Counted from the first letter of the stretch, positions 49,910 through 59,029 are shown. The stretch: DNA of 64,000 bases from Cristatella mucedo (GCA_009760855.2 WPIO01000002.1:3020501-3084500), one strand, 5' to 3'. Notes: generated by a model not told the origin, from the sequence alone. Numbers and translations are program-made.

Positions 49910-52612
49910 AAATGATTTAAGTGACCCATGTGCCACTTGAAAAGGGAACGTTTTCCGATAGAAAAACGTGATCAGTCCCATATGCCATATGCTGTTATAG
50001 TATATATATATATATATATATATATATGCTGCTATAGTCATATGCCAGTACCCATTTACCTTATCACCCTAGGCCTTACAGCTAGCTGGCCTAGCACATG
50101 CTAGCAAAGAAAGCTACCAGCAGCACCAGAGCCGAAAGGGAGCGGCTCCAGGGCCGACAACAACACGGCTATCATGTAAATAACTAAATATTAGCTGATT
50201 TAGCATCCTCATTTGTATAGCTGCAGAATAGCCCCAATGGCTATCACCACCACTTGCAGTTGACATTAAAGGATCGCCCACTGCAGGATTCGAACCCATG
50301 ATCTCGGTCGTGAAGAGCAAACAACTTATCTTCTGGGCTATCACATCCCCACCATGCTGCTGACGTTGTTTGTCTGAAGACCTTGCAGTTGTTTGTGTGA
50401 GGTATTATAATGCAGATAGTATAGTAATAACAAGTCATAGCAAGCTGAAGAACTAAATTAGCAGTAGTGTGTGGTATAATAATAATAATAATGCACTTGA
50501 TAAAGCGCCCTGAGAGAACTCAATCTCTTTCTAGGCACTTTATATTTACTGCAAAGGGACCGCGATTGAATGTTGAGTAATATCATGCTGTGCACAACAA
50601 TACGAATGTCTGTCTCGAAAGCAGAGCTGCTGTGTAAGGAAAGACCGTAGTGGCAAGGGCAGCTTGACATCACACCAAATCCTTTTATCGATGTATCATC
50701 CAGTTAAAGGTCGAGTTGAAGGGTCTGCACTTGCCTGCCCTTAGGAGCGTGCTGTCGCATGGCGCTAGCAAGCAGTCTGCGTCGTACATCACACCAAATC
50801 CTTTTATCGATGTATCATCCAGTTAAAGGTCGAGTTGAAGGGTCTGCACTTGCCTGCCCTTAGGAGCGTGCTGTCGCATGGCGCTAGCAAGCAGTCTGCG
50901 TCGTAAGCCGGAGGCAGAAGAGAAACGATTGCTGAAGGTCGCCGTTATGTTTGCAGTCCGTGTGGATGCCTGTAGCACTATTGGGGAACATGAACAGCAG
51001 TACCACGCTCTGTATCAGTGGTCGGCCATACTTCTTTCAGGTGCTGGACATTGTCGCACCACCATTCACGAGCGAATTCACATCGCTGTTTTTACCACTT
51101 GTCGAAAACGAAGAGATAACCGGCTGTCTGAAGTTGGAAGACAGGAGCGACCCGGTGAACGAATTTCTGAGTAAGTTTACTTGCTTAAACCGTCATTCGG
51201 TATCAGTTTGAGCATCAGCTGCCAGTGAACCATGTGGGGACAGGTTTGCCCATCGCTCGTGCTGCAGTATTGCCGTGGGTCCACTGCGACCCCACTGTGC
51301 ACTCTTAGCGTGTTGCAGCATGCTACCTGCTCTGCCGAGTGGACCTGTGCTGCACTGCAAGGTGTGTCGTGGTGTGCTTGCGATTTTGCTGCACAATAGC
51401 TTTGAAGGCCGTCCATGTTTTAATAGTTGCCCTCGATTTGCCACATGCAGGTTCGACCTCGTACAGCATGCTCAGGGCTTTATCGTCGAGGTGTTGCAGT
51501 CGGTAGTCCCCCCCCCCCCTGCACTGACACTTGGGTTGACACGGTCGCCTCGGTGTCTAGCTTTACCGAACTAGTAACGAGGAAGACACAAAAGGATCAC
51601 TGTTGATGTTGTATGCCGTGATTGCTCTGCTGCTTAAGTTTCACTTTTCTTGTGCCGGTTGTCTCTGTCGTGGCCTCGTCGCATTGCAATTTTGCATTTT
51701 CAGCGTCAGCACTTTTAAGCTATAGCTAGATGTCTGCTGGGATTGACCCGATCTGGGCTCCGAAACGCCGGGAGGTGCCCCGTGAACCGAAGCCCGGTCT
51801 TTCAGAGCAGCTTAAACTGGCTCCTTCGAATCAGAAGCCCCGTGTTTAGCTCGAGGGAAGGTTCTTGCCTTTGTCGAGCCAAGATTGTTCCAAGCTTTAG
51901 CCTAGAAGGCTCTGCTGACCCTTAAAAAAGGGCTGGCTGTTTGCCTTATCGTGCGTATTTTTTATACCTTTTTTATTCTGTGGATACTGCTCGCCCTCGC
52001 GTGCACGCACGCTTGCTTACGGACAAGCAGAGGTGAGGACGCAAGCACGCATGCCTGTACATACAGATCATGTGTCATGGAAAAAAGAGGGAAATCACGA
52101 GGAAGCTGCTGTTTGTAGTGACATTGTGAATTCATACCTTGTGTTCTTGGTTTGCTCGATCTGCCAGGGACTTTTGGTTTCTTGATCGTGATTATGCTTG
52201 TTGCTCAGGTGAACAACAATTAAACCTGAACAGCTATACTCGGTAAGCAATCCGTTATGGGGAACCGTTGCTTATGGTGTTCATGTTGCAAGGTATATCT
52301 CTGAGCTTAGCCAGTTGGCTTATTTGTTTTCTCTACTATTCCATCCATACGAGACGATTCTTTGGTTGAACTACCGTGTGGGGAGCAGAAATCCTCCTGG
52401 TCCTACTGCATTCCATCTTAGTTTGTGTATGTTTCGCACCTCTCGGTATTCCAGGAGGTAGTATCTTACTATTACCTTACTATTCGATCATAGCTTTAGC
52501 AACTTGTGCACTTTGCATGGCCACAACTCGAATAGTCTCTATGCTAATGATGTCAGAAGGCAGCTGGTTTACTTTTTTAGTTTTTTTTTGTTCTGTAGGC
52601 CACTGCCGGTGA
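30337..52612 (+). CDS. NELFCD: Negative elongation factor subunit C/D (TH1), 16 exons
   Basis: Nuclear subunit of the four-subunit NELF complex, which stabilises promoter-proximal pausing of RNA polymerase II. Exons: 30337-30375, 30496-30617, 30718-30827, 30927-31036, 31876-31983, 33573-33725, 37482-37612, 37794-37914, 38083-38149, 41242-41357, 47365-47504, 47636-47750, 48786-48881, 49073-49219, 51041-51170, 52599-52612. They total 1719 nt and 572 residues (human about 590), with all phases compatible. Conserved stretches seen: [151 protein letters not shown]. Start: the ATG at 30337 has good context (acaATGG). An in-frame ATG at 30319 with weaker context would add six residues, and an in-frame TGA at 30295 closes the frame upstream. 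The C-terminus stops six residues earlier than the human protein. No AATAAA is visible in the first 500 nt after the stop. Confidence 0.96.
30496..30617 (+). CDS. NELFCD: NELFCD exon 2
   Basis: Residues 14-54. Acceptor tcgtgcag, donor GTAGCG, ending phase 2. [20 protein letters not shown] matches the human CLHKFSTRDYIMEPSIFNTL segment. Confidence 0.95.
30718..30827 (+). CDS. NELFCD: NELFCD exon 3
   Basis: Residues 54-91, including [20 protein letters not shown] and [14 protein letters not shown]. Acceptor cgctgcag. The donor GTTCGA is weak but gives the required phase 1. Confidence 0.93.
30927..31036 (+). CDS. NELFCD: NELFCD exon 4
   Basis: Residues 91-127, including [20 protein letters not shown] and KADSIF. 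Acceptor cttttcag, donor GTACTT, phase 0. Confidence 0.95.
31876..31983 (+). CDS. NELFCD: NELFCD exon 5
   Basis: Residues 128-163, including [20 protein letters not shown] and [11 protein letters not shown]. Acceptor gttgctgtag, donor GTATGA, phase 0. Confidence 0.96.
32552..32683 (+). CDS. NELFCD: Candidate extra (alternative) NELFCD exon 5b
   Basis: A 132-nt open block between a pyrimidine-rich acceptor (gtcttgccccctag) and a strong GTGAGT donor. It is phase 0 at both ends, so it could be spliced between exons 5 and 6 without breaking frame. It encodes 44 residues ([20 protein letters not shown], then a segment with alternating Leu and charged residues). The human protein runs directly from the exon 5 motif to LISDAG, so this would be an insertion that I do not recognise in the family. 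It may be a lineage-specific or alternative exon, or chance. Confidence 0.45.
33262..33350 (-). repeat. Diverged shared-tail repeat
   Basis: (AAT)n, then tgtatagagccctaagagaa and tctctatccaggcgcttaac. Intermediate between the LINE A and SINE C tails. NELFCD intron 5. Confidence 0.55.
33573..33725 (+). CDS. NELFCD: NELFCD exon 6
   Basis: Residues 164-214: [20 protein letters not shown] and [12 protein letters not shown]. Acceptor cgtccttag, donor GTATGC, phase 0. Confidence 0.96.
33985..34420 (+). mobile_element. LINE family A 3' UTR with a nested LINE B insertion
   Basis: Family A 3' UTR (tatgcttatgcgtgctgaca, then after the insertion gcatgctgaccctgtgcatg) with the shared tail and (ATT)n. 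At 34030-34245 it is split by a LINE B 3' end. The 5-bp repeat acatt flanks the insert (34025-34029 and 34251-34255). Confidence 0.8.
34030..34245 (+). mobile_element. LINE B 3' fragment nested in family A
   Basis: Closely similar to 42013-42230: the same C-terminal codons ([10 protein letters not shown]) and the same 3' UTR, ending gagatacatt. Confidence 0.85.
35820..36440 (+). mobile_element. LINE family A, 5'-truncated copy
   Basis: Decayed reverse transcriptase C-terminus (frames giving [21 protein letters not shown] and SLYSLAP) followed by a diverged family A tail at 36310-36435 ending in (ATT)n. It lies in NELFCD intron 6. Confidence 0.7.
36795..36925 (+). mobile_element. SINE family D-like, diverged
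   Basis: cgtgtcttagcccaatggta and atcacgggtttaactcctgc, then a pause and gatagcctc. NELFCD intron 6. Confidence 0.5.
37482..37612 (+). CDS. NELFCD: NELFCD exon 7 (GC donor)
   Basis: Residues 215-258: [20 protein letters not shown], ending HAKE with a split Arg. Acceptor cttggttgaag. A gapless family alignment into exon 8 requires a GC donor (GAGAG then GCAGGT). The GT four bases later breaks frame with the best acceptor. Confidence 0.88.
37794..37914 (+). CDS. NELFCD: NELFCD exon 8
   Basis: Residues 258-298: [20 protein letters not shown], then [16 protein letters not shown]. Acceptor tttttactctacag, donor GTGCGT, phase 0. A GTGAGC nine bases earlier is an alternative donor. Confidence 0.9.
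38083..38149 (+). CDS. NELFCD: NELFCD exon 9
   Basis: Residues 299-321: [20 protein letters not shown], matching human LFKMFTSMDPPPVELIRVPA. Acceptor catcgctgtag, donor GTGAGC, ending phase 1. Confidence 0.93.
38395..38525 (+). mobile_element. tRNA-derived SINE family C
   Basis: cagccagtggtttaggtact, then gtgaagcacctgaacggaga and ttaagttctgttagggcgct. NELFCD intron 9. Confidence 0.7.
39691..39775 (+). repeat. CTG/TGG-rich imperfect repeat
   Basis: Imperfect ctgctgctg and gtggtgtgctgctg units in NELFCD intron 9. Confidence 0.8.
40850..40944 (+). repeat. (AC)n microsatellite
   Basis: About 47 uninterrupted AC units, the longest in the window, about 300 nt before NELFCD exon 10. Confidence 0.95.
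41242..41357 (+). CDS. NELFCD: NELFCD exon 10
   Basis: Residues 321-359: [20 protein letters not shown] and [18 protein letters not shown]. Acceptor tttccttgcag, donor GTTAGT, phase 0. Confidence 0.95.
41478..41560 (-). repeat. LINE family A 3' tail
   Basis: Short (AAT)n, then ctaatctctttctgtgcact and ttacatatgctgaaaaag. NELFCD intron 10. Confidence 0.55.
41768..42240 (+). mobile_element. LINE family B, 3' end with reverse transcriptase C-terminus
   Basis: A 137-codon frame ending at a stop carries [29 protein letters not shown] and [16 protein letters not shown], the usual C-terminal signature of CR1/L2/Rex1-type non-LTR retrotransposons. A short 3' UTR follows (cggtctttatgactttgtgg) and an (ACAT)n tail at about 42227-42240. 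The element is 5'-truncated and lies in NELFCD intron 10. Confidence 0.85.
43080..43256 (-). mobile_element. tRNA-derived SINE family D
   Basis: aacagcctcatttgtatagt, then gcagtattcgaacccacgac and tcgtgaagagcaagcacttt. Minus-strand box B reads GGGTTCGAATACT. Inserted in the decayed LINE A. Confidence 0.8.
44472..44550 (-). repeat. LINE family A 3' tail fused to endonuclease sequence
   Basis: (AAT)n, then cacttgataaagggccctca and tctttctaggtgctttacat. On the minus strand this tail follows the endonuclease codons LDHMF directly. Confidence 0.75.
47365..47504 (+). CDS. NELFCD: NELFCD exon 11
   Basis: Residues 360-406: [20 protein letters not shown] and [14 protein letters not shown]. Acceptor cttctgccacag, donor GTGAGT, ending phase 2. 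Confidence 0.95.
47636..47750 (+). CDS. NELFCD: NELFCD exon 12
   Basis: Residues 406-444: [20 protein letters not shown] and [12 protein letters not shown]. Acceptor gcggttgtag, donor GTGAGT, phase 0. Confidence 0.96.
48256..48304 (+). repeat. Polypyrimidine tract
   Basis: An almost pure C/T stretch of about 50 nt in NELFCD intron 12 (cttttctttctttctcttct). Confidence 0.8.
48786..48881 (+). CDS. NELFCD: NELFCD exon 13
   Basis: Residues 445-476: [20 protein letters not shown] and EELDVLVQ, aligned to the human STCHQLLHPQVLQLLVKLFE segment. Acceptor accttcttag, donor GTGAGT, phase 0. Confidence 0.93.
49073..49219 (+). CDS. NELFCD: NELFCD exon 14
   Basis: Residues 477-525: [20 protein letters not shown] and [11 protein letters not shown]. 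Acceptor cgccgtctag, donor GTGAGA, phase 0. Confidence 0.96.
49878..50028 (+). repeat. (AG)n and (AT)n microsatellites
   Basis: AG run at 49878-49910 and AT run at 50000-50028 in NELFCD intron 14. Confidence 0.9.
50187..50348 (-). mobile_element. tRNA-derived SINE family D
   Basis: agcatcctcatttgtatagc, then gcaggattcgaacccatgat and tcgtgaagagcaaacaactt. NELFCD intron 14. Confidence 0.8.
50478..50605 (-). repeat. LINE family A 3' tail
   Basis: (AAT)n, then cacttgataaagcgccctga and tctttctaggcactttatat. NELFCD intron 14. Confidence 0.75.
50668..50905 (+). repeat. Near-perfect 118/119-bp tandem duplication
   Basis: The block starting acatcacaccaaatcctttt and ending gcagtctgcgtcgta is present twice in a row (start 50668, then 50786). 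The only difference is one C (atcatcagtt versus atcatccagtt). It lies in NELFCD intron 14, about 135 nt before exon 15. Confidence 0.92.
51041..51170 (+). CDS. NELFCD: NELFCD exon 15
   Basis: Residues 526-569: [20 protein letters not shown] and [10 protein letters not shown]. Acceptor acttctttcag, donor GTAAGT, ending phase 1. Confidence 0.96.
52599..52612 (+). CDS. NELFCD: NELFCD exon 16: terminal coding exon
   Basis: Completes a split Ser, then His-Cys-Arg-stop, matching human AHCK but ending there instead of running on for six more residues. Acceptor ttttttgttctgtag. The assignment rests on the conserved His-Cys, the phase fit and the good pyrimidine tract. Confidence 0.75.
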
Positions 52613-53445
52613 CCGCCCACTAGCCTACAAGACTGCAAATCGAAGACACCGATTCGGGCCACTCCGGTACTGATCCGACGAGACACAGCGTAGAACGTGC
52701 TTGTGTGGTTAAGTCAAGCTGAGCTCCTAAAGAGCTTCAAGCCTTACCATCGAGGCCAGAATTTGCCGCACGAGAGTCTAGGGCAGGGCTACCGTAATGG
52801 GCTTTACTTTTCCCCATGGATACGACCAAGCTTGCATTTGAGCGTATCATCACTGCGATGGCTAGCGGTCACGTGATATTCGTCATAGCTCATTATAGTT
52901 TCCGTTTATGAGGGAAGGGTTATACATATGTAGTAAAAAAGATTAAGTTATTGTTTTTAAACTTTTCTAATCAGTGCATGTTTATATTTGGCCTTCAAGC
53001 GCTGGTTTTTGTTCTGTACTGTCATTGCTGTAGGTAGATGCTACTTGGGAACAGCTTGTGATTGCTTTTATGCAGTGTGGCCCATGCAGGTGGGGCAGTC
53101 TGCTTTTGTGTGTCGTAAATATATTAATGGGAAGATTTTAAGGTGCTGCTATACTTGCTTGCTCTTGCTGCTCCAGTCGCCGATGCAGTACCGGGTCGTT
53201 TTAGCTGTTACTTTGAATGCGTCTGAATGGGCATTTGAAGGGTGCTTTGGCAAATGAGTCAGGCGGGCTGTGAGTCAGTCATGCAGAGATACGTGCGAAA
53301 GCTCACACAGAGATGCGCACGAAATGCACCTCAGCTCACACCCTCCTGTAGATGGCTTCTTCTGGATGAGGTGAGCATTGAACCAAGTTATGTCCCTTTC
53401 TGATAACGAGCAGTAATTCGAGTGTTTGTTTTACGGTCATCTCAG

Positions 53446-53609
53446 CAAAGCACATCCTGGCCGTGCACATTGTCCCGTCGGAACGTTCGTTTTCATTGTC
53501 TCCCTTCAAGGTTAGACCGGGTGCCGATGGCCTGTGCAAGGGCAGGACGTGCTCAGACCTTATGTTCTTAGGCACCAGCGGCTCTAACCTTTGGACGCTG
53601 GACGCCAAG
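53446..53609 (+). CDS. Isolated exon-like block downstream of NELFCD
   Basis: An open block between an acceptor (acggtcatctcag) and an AAG/GTAACG donor. It reads ILAVHIVPSERSFSLSPF, then DLMFLGTSGSNLWTLDAK, which has the look of a beta-propeller strand pair. A tiny possible upstream exon (53350-53368, between cctcctgtag and GTGAGC) would read WLLLDE. I could not link it to NELFCD, to the gene at the right edge or to a named family. Confidence 0.3.
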
Positions 53610-53674
53610 GTAACGTCAGTGCTGCCCCCTACCCAAGCGCAGAGTCTCAGTAGCTTCAGTGCATGTTGGCCTGT

Positions 53675-53947
53675 TCAAAACCCATTCGAAAATGGCAACT
53701 GTCTGCTGTAATGAGTAAAAGTAAGCTCCATTGCTTGAGTTCCAGGGGGTAGAAGGACAATTTTTACGAATATCTCGTCTTGTACGTCTCGATAAACCTG
53801 GCAGCTGGGCTTGTTCACCTCTAGGTTCCATTCGTTCTCGTACTCCAGCTTATTAATCTGAAATACGTGGCTAAACTCTGAGGCTTCTGCTCCTATATCC
53901 TGCTTCTCTGACTCTGATCGATTAGCTGTGCTCCTAACAAACCTCAA
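53675..53947 (-). pseudogene. Unassigned minus-strand ORF, weakly START-domain-like
   Basis: A 90-codon frame with coding-like composition (EWNLEVNKPSCQVYRDVQDE, then IFVKIVLLPP). The Trp, Val-Tyr and following strand resemble the opening of a START lipid-binding domain, but the match is from memory and short. No confident splice partners are visible. It could be an exon of a nested minus-strand gene, a retrocopy fragment or chance. Confidence 0.2.
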
Positions 53948-54361
53948 ATCCTTTGGAGACTACCTCTTTAATTGCTATCCTTTAAAGTCTGAAAATGGCT
54001 ACCCACTGACTTTGCCATATCTCTTGACTTGGCATTTAAAGGATGTCAAAAAACCTGCAGATCACTAGCTTTGTCCATGTGATTGCCCTTAATGTGTGGA
54101 CGTGTGCTGCAACTATGTGTATTATTATTGCTAATCAGTTTATAAGCTTCCTAGCTAGCCCACTTGGTGGTTAGAAATTAATTTAATACTCTCGTAGGGG
54201 GCTGTACATTTATTTCATTTTCAAGAGACCCGCTTTGAGTAATCCAGTTATTCTGTGTTCAGTCACTTAACCATAACAATAGTAATACGACTTTTGCTTA
54301 TTACCCTAATAGAACTTAATCTCCCGCGACTAGCTTTACATATGCTGTAAAGGAAGCATGA

Positions 54362-54465
54362 TCAAAACTGGTTTGGTCCAGCGGTTAGGGTGCTCTGTGA
54401 AGCACCTGAATAGAGATTGAGTTCTCTTGGGGCGCTATACAAATGAATTATATATGTATATATGT
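54362..54465 (+). mobile_element. SINE family C, internally deleted
   Basis: ctggtttggtccagcggtta joins almost directly to tgaagcacctgaatagagat, so the B-box part is missing. The tail gttctcttggggcgctatac is intact. Confidence 0.7.
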
Positions 54466-54548
54466 TAAGTCGTAACATGCACAGCGTCAAAAAGCATAAT
54501 ATGGTTAGAGGTAACATGTAGTGTTAACTTGTAAATATGATTAGTAGT

Positions 54549-55200
54549 ATAATAATAATAATAATGCACTTGATAAAGCGCCCTCAGAGAACTCAATCTC
54601 TTTCTAGGTGCTTTTATGCACGGTCAGCACGTGTAAGCAGGTAACAGATAGTGTTAACGTGTAAATATGATTAGTAGTATGCACAGGGTCAGCACGAATA
54701 AGCACACAAACGACGAATCATGAGGATCCGGCAAATGCTGGGAGACATTCGTTTTTAGCTTATTTTTAAATCTCAAGTCAGGGGGTGTCGTGTCGTCAGT
54801 CGGAAGTGAGTTTCAGGTTTTTGAAGCATACGAACTTAAGGCACAGTCTCCCAAACGTTGGAGGTTAGTTCGAAGCGCAGCTAAGCGAGTCAGATAAGCA
54901 AGTGATACGATGCCTACCCTGGTGTGGAGTAACTCTGATGGCTGGAGCCAAAGAATGAAGGGGCCCAAAAGTGAGTGACAAAACCTTGAAGTCGATGCGT
55001 TGCTTGACTGGGACCCAGTGCAGGTCGGCGAAAAGTGGTGTAATGGGCAACTTCGACACTCACGACAGACAAGCCTATGTGCTGAGTTTTGCACCAACTG
55101 TAAGCGCCTAATTGCATAGGCCGGTAGACCAGCAAGAAGTGAGTTACCGAAGTCGAGACGGGATGTCACCAAGGCATGAACCACTTTGGATGTAGTATTA
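54549..55200 (-). mobile_element. LINE family A, 3' half fragment with tail
   Basis: The minus-strand reading frame gives ALVTSRLDFGNSLLAGLPAY and RRLQLVQNSAHRLVCREC, then in another frame LHWVPVKQRIDFKVLSLTF. All are late reverse transcriptase motifs of CR1/L2-like LINEs. The family A 3' UTR and tail follow at 54549-54620. This copy links the tail to the reverse transcriptase. Confidence 0.8.
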
Positions 55201-56255
55201 CTGTCTAAGCAGGCCCGAATTTACACAGTGTTACATAGCTGATCATCAGACATTCGTGTCTTGCTCGTGACACGGATGACAACGCAATTGCAACCACAGT
55301 TAACACTAGTCATGATATAAGTTGGTACTTCCTTCGGTGCTATCAGAACTATAAATCACTTCTGCATACTTTCTGTGGATGTTTATCCTTCAACTGTGGC
55401 TGTTAAGCCCAAGTTCTGATACTTGGTATGACATTGATGTGAGACAGTGGTTGAAATCGGTCTTATTGTTCTCTATTAGCCAGGTTATCGTGAAGCTATG
55501 CGTTCTACGGACTGCTGCAATCGTTCGCCTGTTTATGCTTAGGATCGCCCTGGGACCAGCAAGTTTCAGGGAACAGGGCTGTGTGGAGTTTCCTTGTGAG
55601 GAGCTGAATGCAGCATTCAGACTACTATAGAAATCTAAAATTTGCTCCAGGCGATCCCGAAGATTAGACATATTTAGTTTGATTTACTTGGCGTTCACAT
55701 ACTTCGTGTGGTAGTGCATCAAACTGGGCTTTTTTCTGTGTTTGACAGAAGCTTATCAAACTTACTTTAATGAAATGGGCTTGGGCTCATTCACCAGCGC
55801 TACCCAAAGGACCGCAAATGGCACGGTGGCGTTACGTATTAATAATATATCGCTTAAGCAAATTATCAAGGGCAGGAGCATGATACAACAATGAGTGTTT
55901 ATGAGCAAGTGCATAAGAAAAACCCTTACTCGAAGCGCTTGCTTAGGCCTATAAGTAGGCGGCACTTCGGTAGAGCTTGCACACTGATCAGGTTTTATTT
56001 AGTACAACTGCCCATCATCTGCAGAGACTCGTGCATTAATGAATGAATGAAATTGAGTTGAATAGTTGTAAGCAGCTGTTTATTAAACTGAACACGGGAG
56101 AGTAGAGAAAACTATTCTCTCACCCCTTACTGGCTTTTCTGGGACACCGCTTTTGTTGGTTCGGACGTGGCTCAGCAGAGAAATATGAAAGGCATTTAGG
56201 CTTTGGGAATCGATATTTCACTATATGATCAGGCTAGTAATGTTATGTATCGCCG

Positions 56256-56430
56256 TCTGTAACTCCACAAAGTCATAAAGACCATGTGGGTGTTATGAAG
56301 GAGTTTTGCATATCGCACTCACAGCCTCAGCGGCTTTCGGTACGCATTCGGTGGCCAAAAGACTTCGTCTCACGCAGCAAAGAGAAAGTGGGAAGCATAG
56401 CAGAGGCAGGAGAGCAGTTGAGGAAGTAGT
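56256..56430 (-). mobile_element. LINE B 3' fragment, minus strand
   Basis: Reverse complement of the LINE B end: ctgtaactccacaaagtcat, then cggtacgcattcggtggcca and the Leu-rich C-terminal codons. Confidence 0.75.
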
Positions 56431-56934
56431 AGATTACAAGGCAAATTTCGTCGGGGTTTCGGTCCGGCGAGTTTGGTGTCGCGGGATTCACTATCAAACC
56501 AGCCGGTAGCAGCTCCCGAAACTAATGCGTTTGAGTCGAAGAAGAGGTCGCTCACTATTTTCTGGTGCTTGACGAGGCAAAAATAATTATTGCATGCAGT
56601 CTCCGGCGAAATTGTTACCCGCAATTCTGAAATCGATCTCGTGGAGCAGTTACAATCGCTCATTGTCGGTTCGAAACGTTTCTCGAGTCCAAAACGGACT
56701 AGTCTGCACGATCGACAAACCAAGTTCGCCTGGGAACGAGTAAAGCAGCTTTTTGAAGGATTTAACGAGAGATCCAGCTAGCGTACTGGGCGAAACCTGA
56801 GTGTCTGACAGAAAATAAGTATCGATAGTAGGTTGGATATGGAGCTGAATTTTAAAGGGACTATGACCATAAGGACAGCACAGCAATCAATAGAAGAGTT
56901 TGGAACTGACAGCGGAACGATCAAGCATACCCCC

Positions 56935-57122
56935 GGCTCAAGGAGGAAATAGATAGCCCAGGAGGTAAAATGCTCCCTCTTAACGACCGAGGTCGCGGTT
57001 TCGAATCCTGCTTTGGCGATCTTTTCTTGCCAACTACAAGCGGCAGCGATAGCCGTTAAGGCTTTTCTCTCGCTATACAAAATGAGGCTGCCAAATCAGC
57101 TAGTATTTATTATTTAAATAAA
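56935..57122 (+). mobile_element. tRNA-derived SINE family D, full length
   Basis: tagcccaggaggtaaaatgc (A box), cgcggtttcgaatcctgctt (B box), then atagccgttaaggcttttct and aatgaggctgccaaatcagc. The only well-kept plus-strand copy. Confidence 0.8.
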
Positions 57123-57919
57123 TACGACGCGATGTGAAGGTTGACACGTGTAATCAATTTTTCGCTGTGTTACTACAAGGGAAGCATTAGCAACAGTGGA
57201 GATGGATCTGTTTCACTTCGTGCAATCCCTTCTTCGTTATCAACCAGTTCGCACCGTTTGCCATTCGAGGCAACTGATGCAGCGTTCGAATCTCTGCTTC
57301 AAGAACACTCTTTGAATAAGTTACCAGTTGGCTTGCTTGGCGCATCCCGAAGCTTAATAGAAGCTTACTGCTGACATTCGTGCATGTCAGTTTTTTTAGA
57401 GCCAACATTTGCTTACAAAATAAGCTTACGTACACGAAACTGCACTAGCCTGCACGCTGTTACGGTGCTGCTGTGCCAATATTTCTTCTGCCGTCTCGAA
57501 GAGATTCTCTCTTTGTGATGCACTGGTTATGTGAAGACAAGCTTGAAACTACAACAAGTAAACGCTAAGGGATCCTAGGAAGAGCTAATTTGCAAGAAAG
57601 GCTTCGAAAAAGCCGCTGTTGCTTGCTCTTCGTGAGGTAGAATTTTATGGCCCCCTCCTCGGTGCATCTGTGCGGTCCTGAGCAATTCCCTCCAATTCCC
57701 CACTATGCGTCTTATTTTTGTTCCGGCATGCTTTTCGTGATGACCGGTGCACGACTCTGAGCAAGATACGAACTTGGTTCCTTCCATCCAGCGATCCCAA
57801 GTGTCTTCCTGTGTGCTCATTTATGCTGATCTAAGCTTAGTATCCTTCTCTAGGCATGACGTCACACATGTTAGTGACGGTTGATTTCGGCTTCTCTTGC
57901 ACCGATTTTTTAAAGCACA

Positions 57920-57998
57920 TGGGTGGAGATTTGGTTCTAAAAGAACGATATACTGTACAAACGACATAATAATTATTAATACTATTATTATTGTCATA
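57920..57998 (+). repeat. Diverged shared-tail repeat
   Basis: gtggagatttggttctaaaa, then acgatatactgtacaaacg and (ATT)n. Resembles the SINE C/LINE A tail. Confidence 0.45.
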
Positions 57999-58239
57999 AG
58001 TAGCATACGATTTGTTTCTTCTGTTTGATGAATGCAGGGCGGATGCACGACAATCTGGCTGAGCGACCGTTCTGGCTGGCAATAGCCGGGGTTTAACCTA
58101 GTTCGAGAAAGTCGGGCATTCTCTCTGCCGGAAGTGACAACGGCTTGCGAACCGGAAAGCTTGCAGGTGGCCAACTTTGGGGCACACGTACTTTCGGGTA
58201 TTCGTACTCGGTGCCCGTACTACCAGCTCTGCTGGTCCC

Positions 58240-58350
58240 GTTCTGACGACATGACCTCCACTATTCTAACGCAAAGACATCTTCTCTCCTGCCGCCAACT
58301 GTGGCACTCCTTTCCGGCCTCATGAGCTACTACTTCCATGCTAATGAAAC
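58240..58350 (+). mobile_element. Degenerate LINE B piece
   Basis: Diverged copy of the segment near LINE B 41970-42050 (ttctaacgcaaagacatctt, then actgtggcactcctttccgg). Confidence 0.5.
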
Positions 58351-58736
58351 TGTGGCGTGCTAAATCAACCAGATTATGACTTATATTCATCATTCGTTGG
58401 TTCCTAAATTATAACGGCTATGAACAGAATATGCGATCATCTATAACCAATGTAGCATAAAAGCTTTAGCCCTGTAGTAGGCATGGAGTTGGCGCTCCGG
58501 AAGTTGAGCTGATTTGAACTCGTATTTGAGCCGTATGAGAGTTGTTGCACCTCGTGGCAGCTGTTGAACTCCTTTAACCCTTCATCGCTGTAACTGTGCG
58601 CAAAGGTGCAGCGCCTAATAGCCGTTAATCGCGATAAAAGATTCAGGGCTTCGCCAATATTGGCCACGCGTCAGCTGAGACTAGCATCGTGACGAGCGCC
58701 GTGTTTGCAGCCTAGTTCTGTTCGGATGTCTGCCGT

Positions 58737-59015
58737 CACACCCCTTTACTCATTCTTACGAAACGACATATACTCGTGCGCTGCCGACTGTGGCATATCC
58801 TTTTCAGCCGTTCTGAGCTGCTACTTCCATGCTACTCACTACCTCGACTGCTCTCCTGACTCACCAATGCTTAGCACTTCTTCTTTTTTTGTGCGAGATG
58901 AAGTCTGTTGGCTACCGTATGCGTACCGATAGTCGCGTAAGCTTTAAGTGCACTATATAAAAGTCTTCTTCGTAACACCCACTTAGTCTTTGTGGAGTTA
59001 TAGAAGGAGATTAAT
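58737..59015 (+). mobile_element. LINE B 3' fragment
   Basis: Contains ttcttacgaaacgacatata, the Tyr-rich C-terminal codons and gtctttgtggagttatagaa. A more diverged second copy of the same 3' end follows at about 59030-59225. Confidence 0.75.
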
Positions 59016-59029
59016 GGTATCAATTCCTA

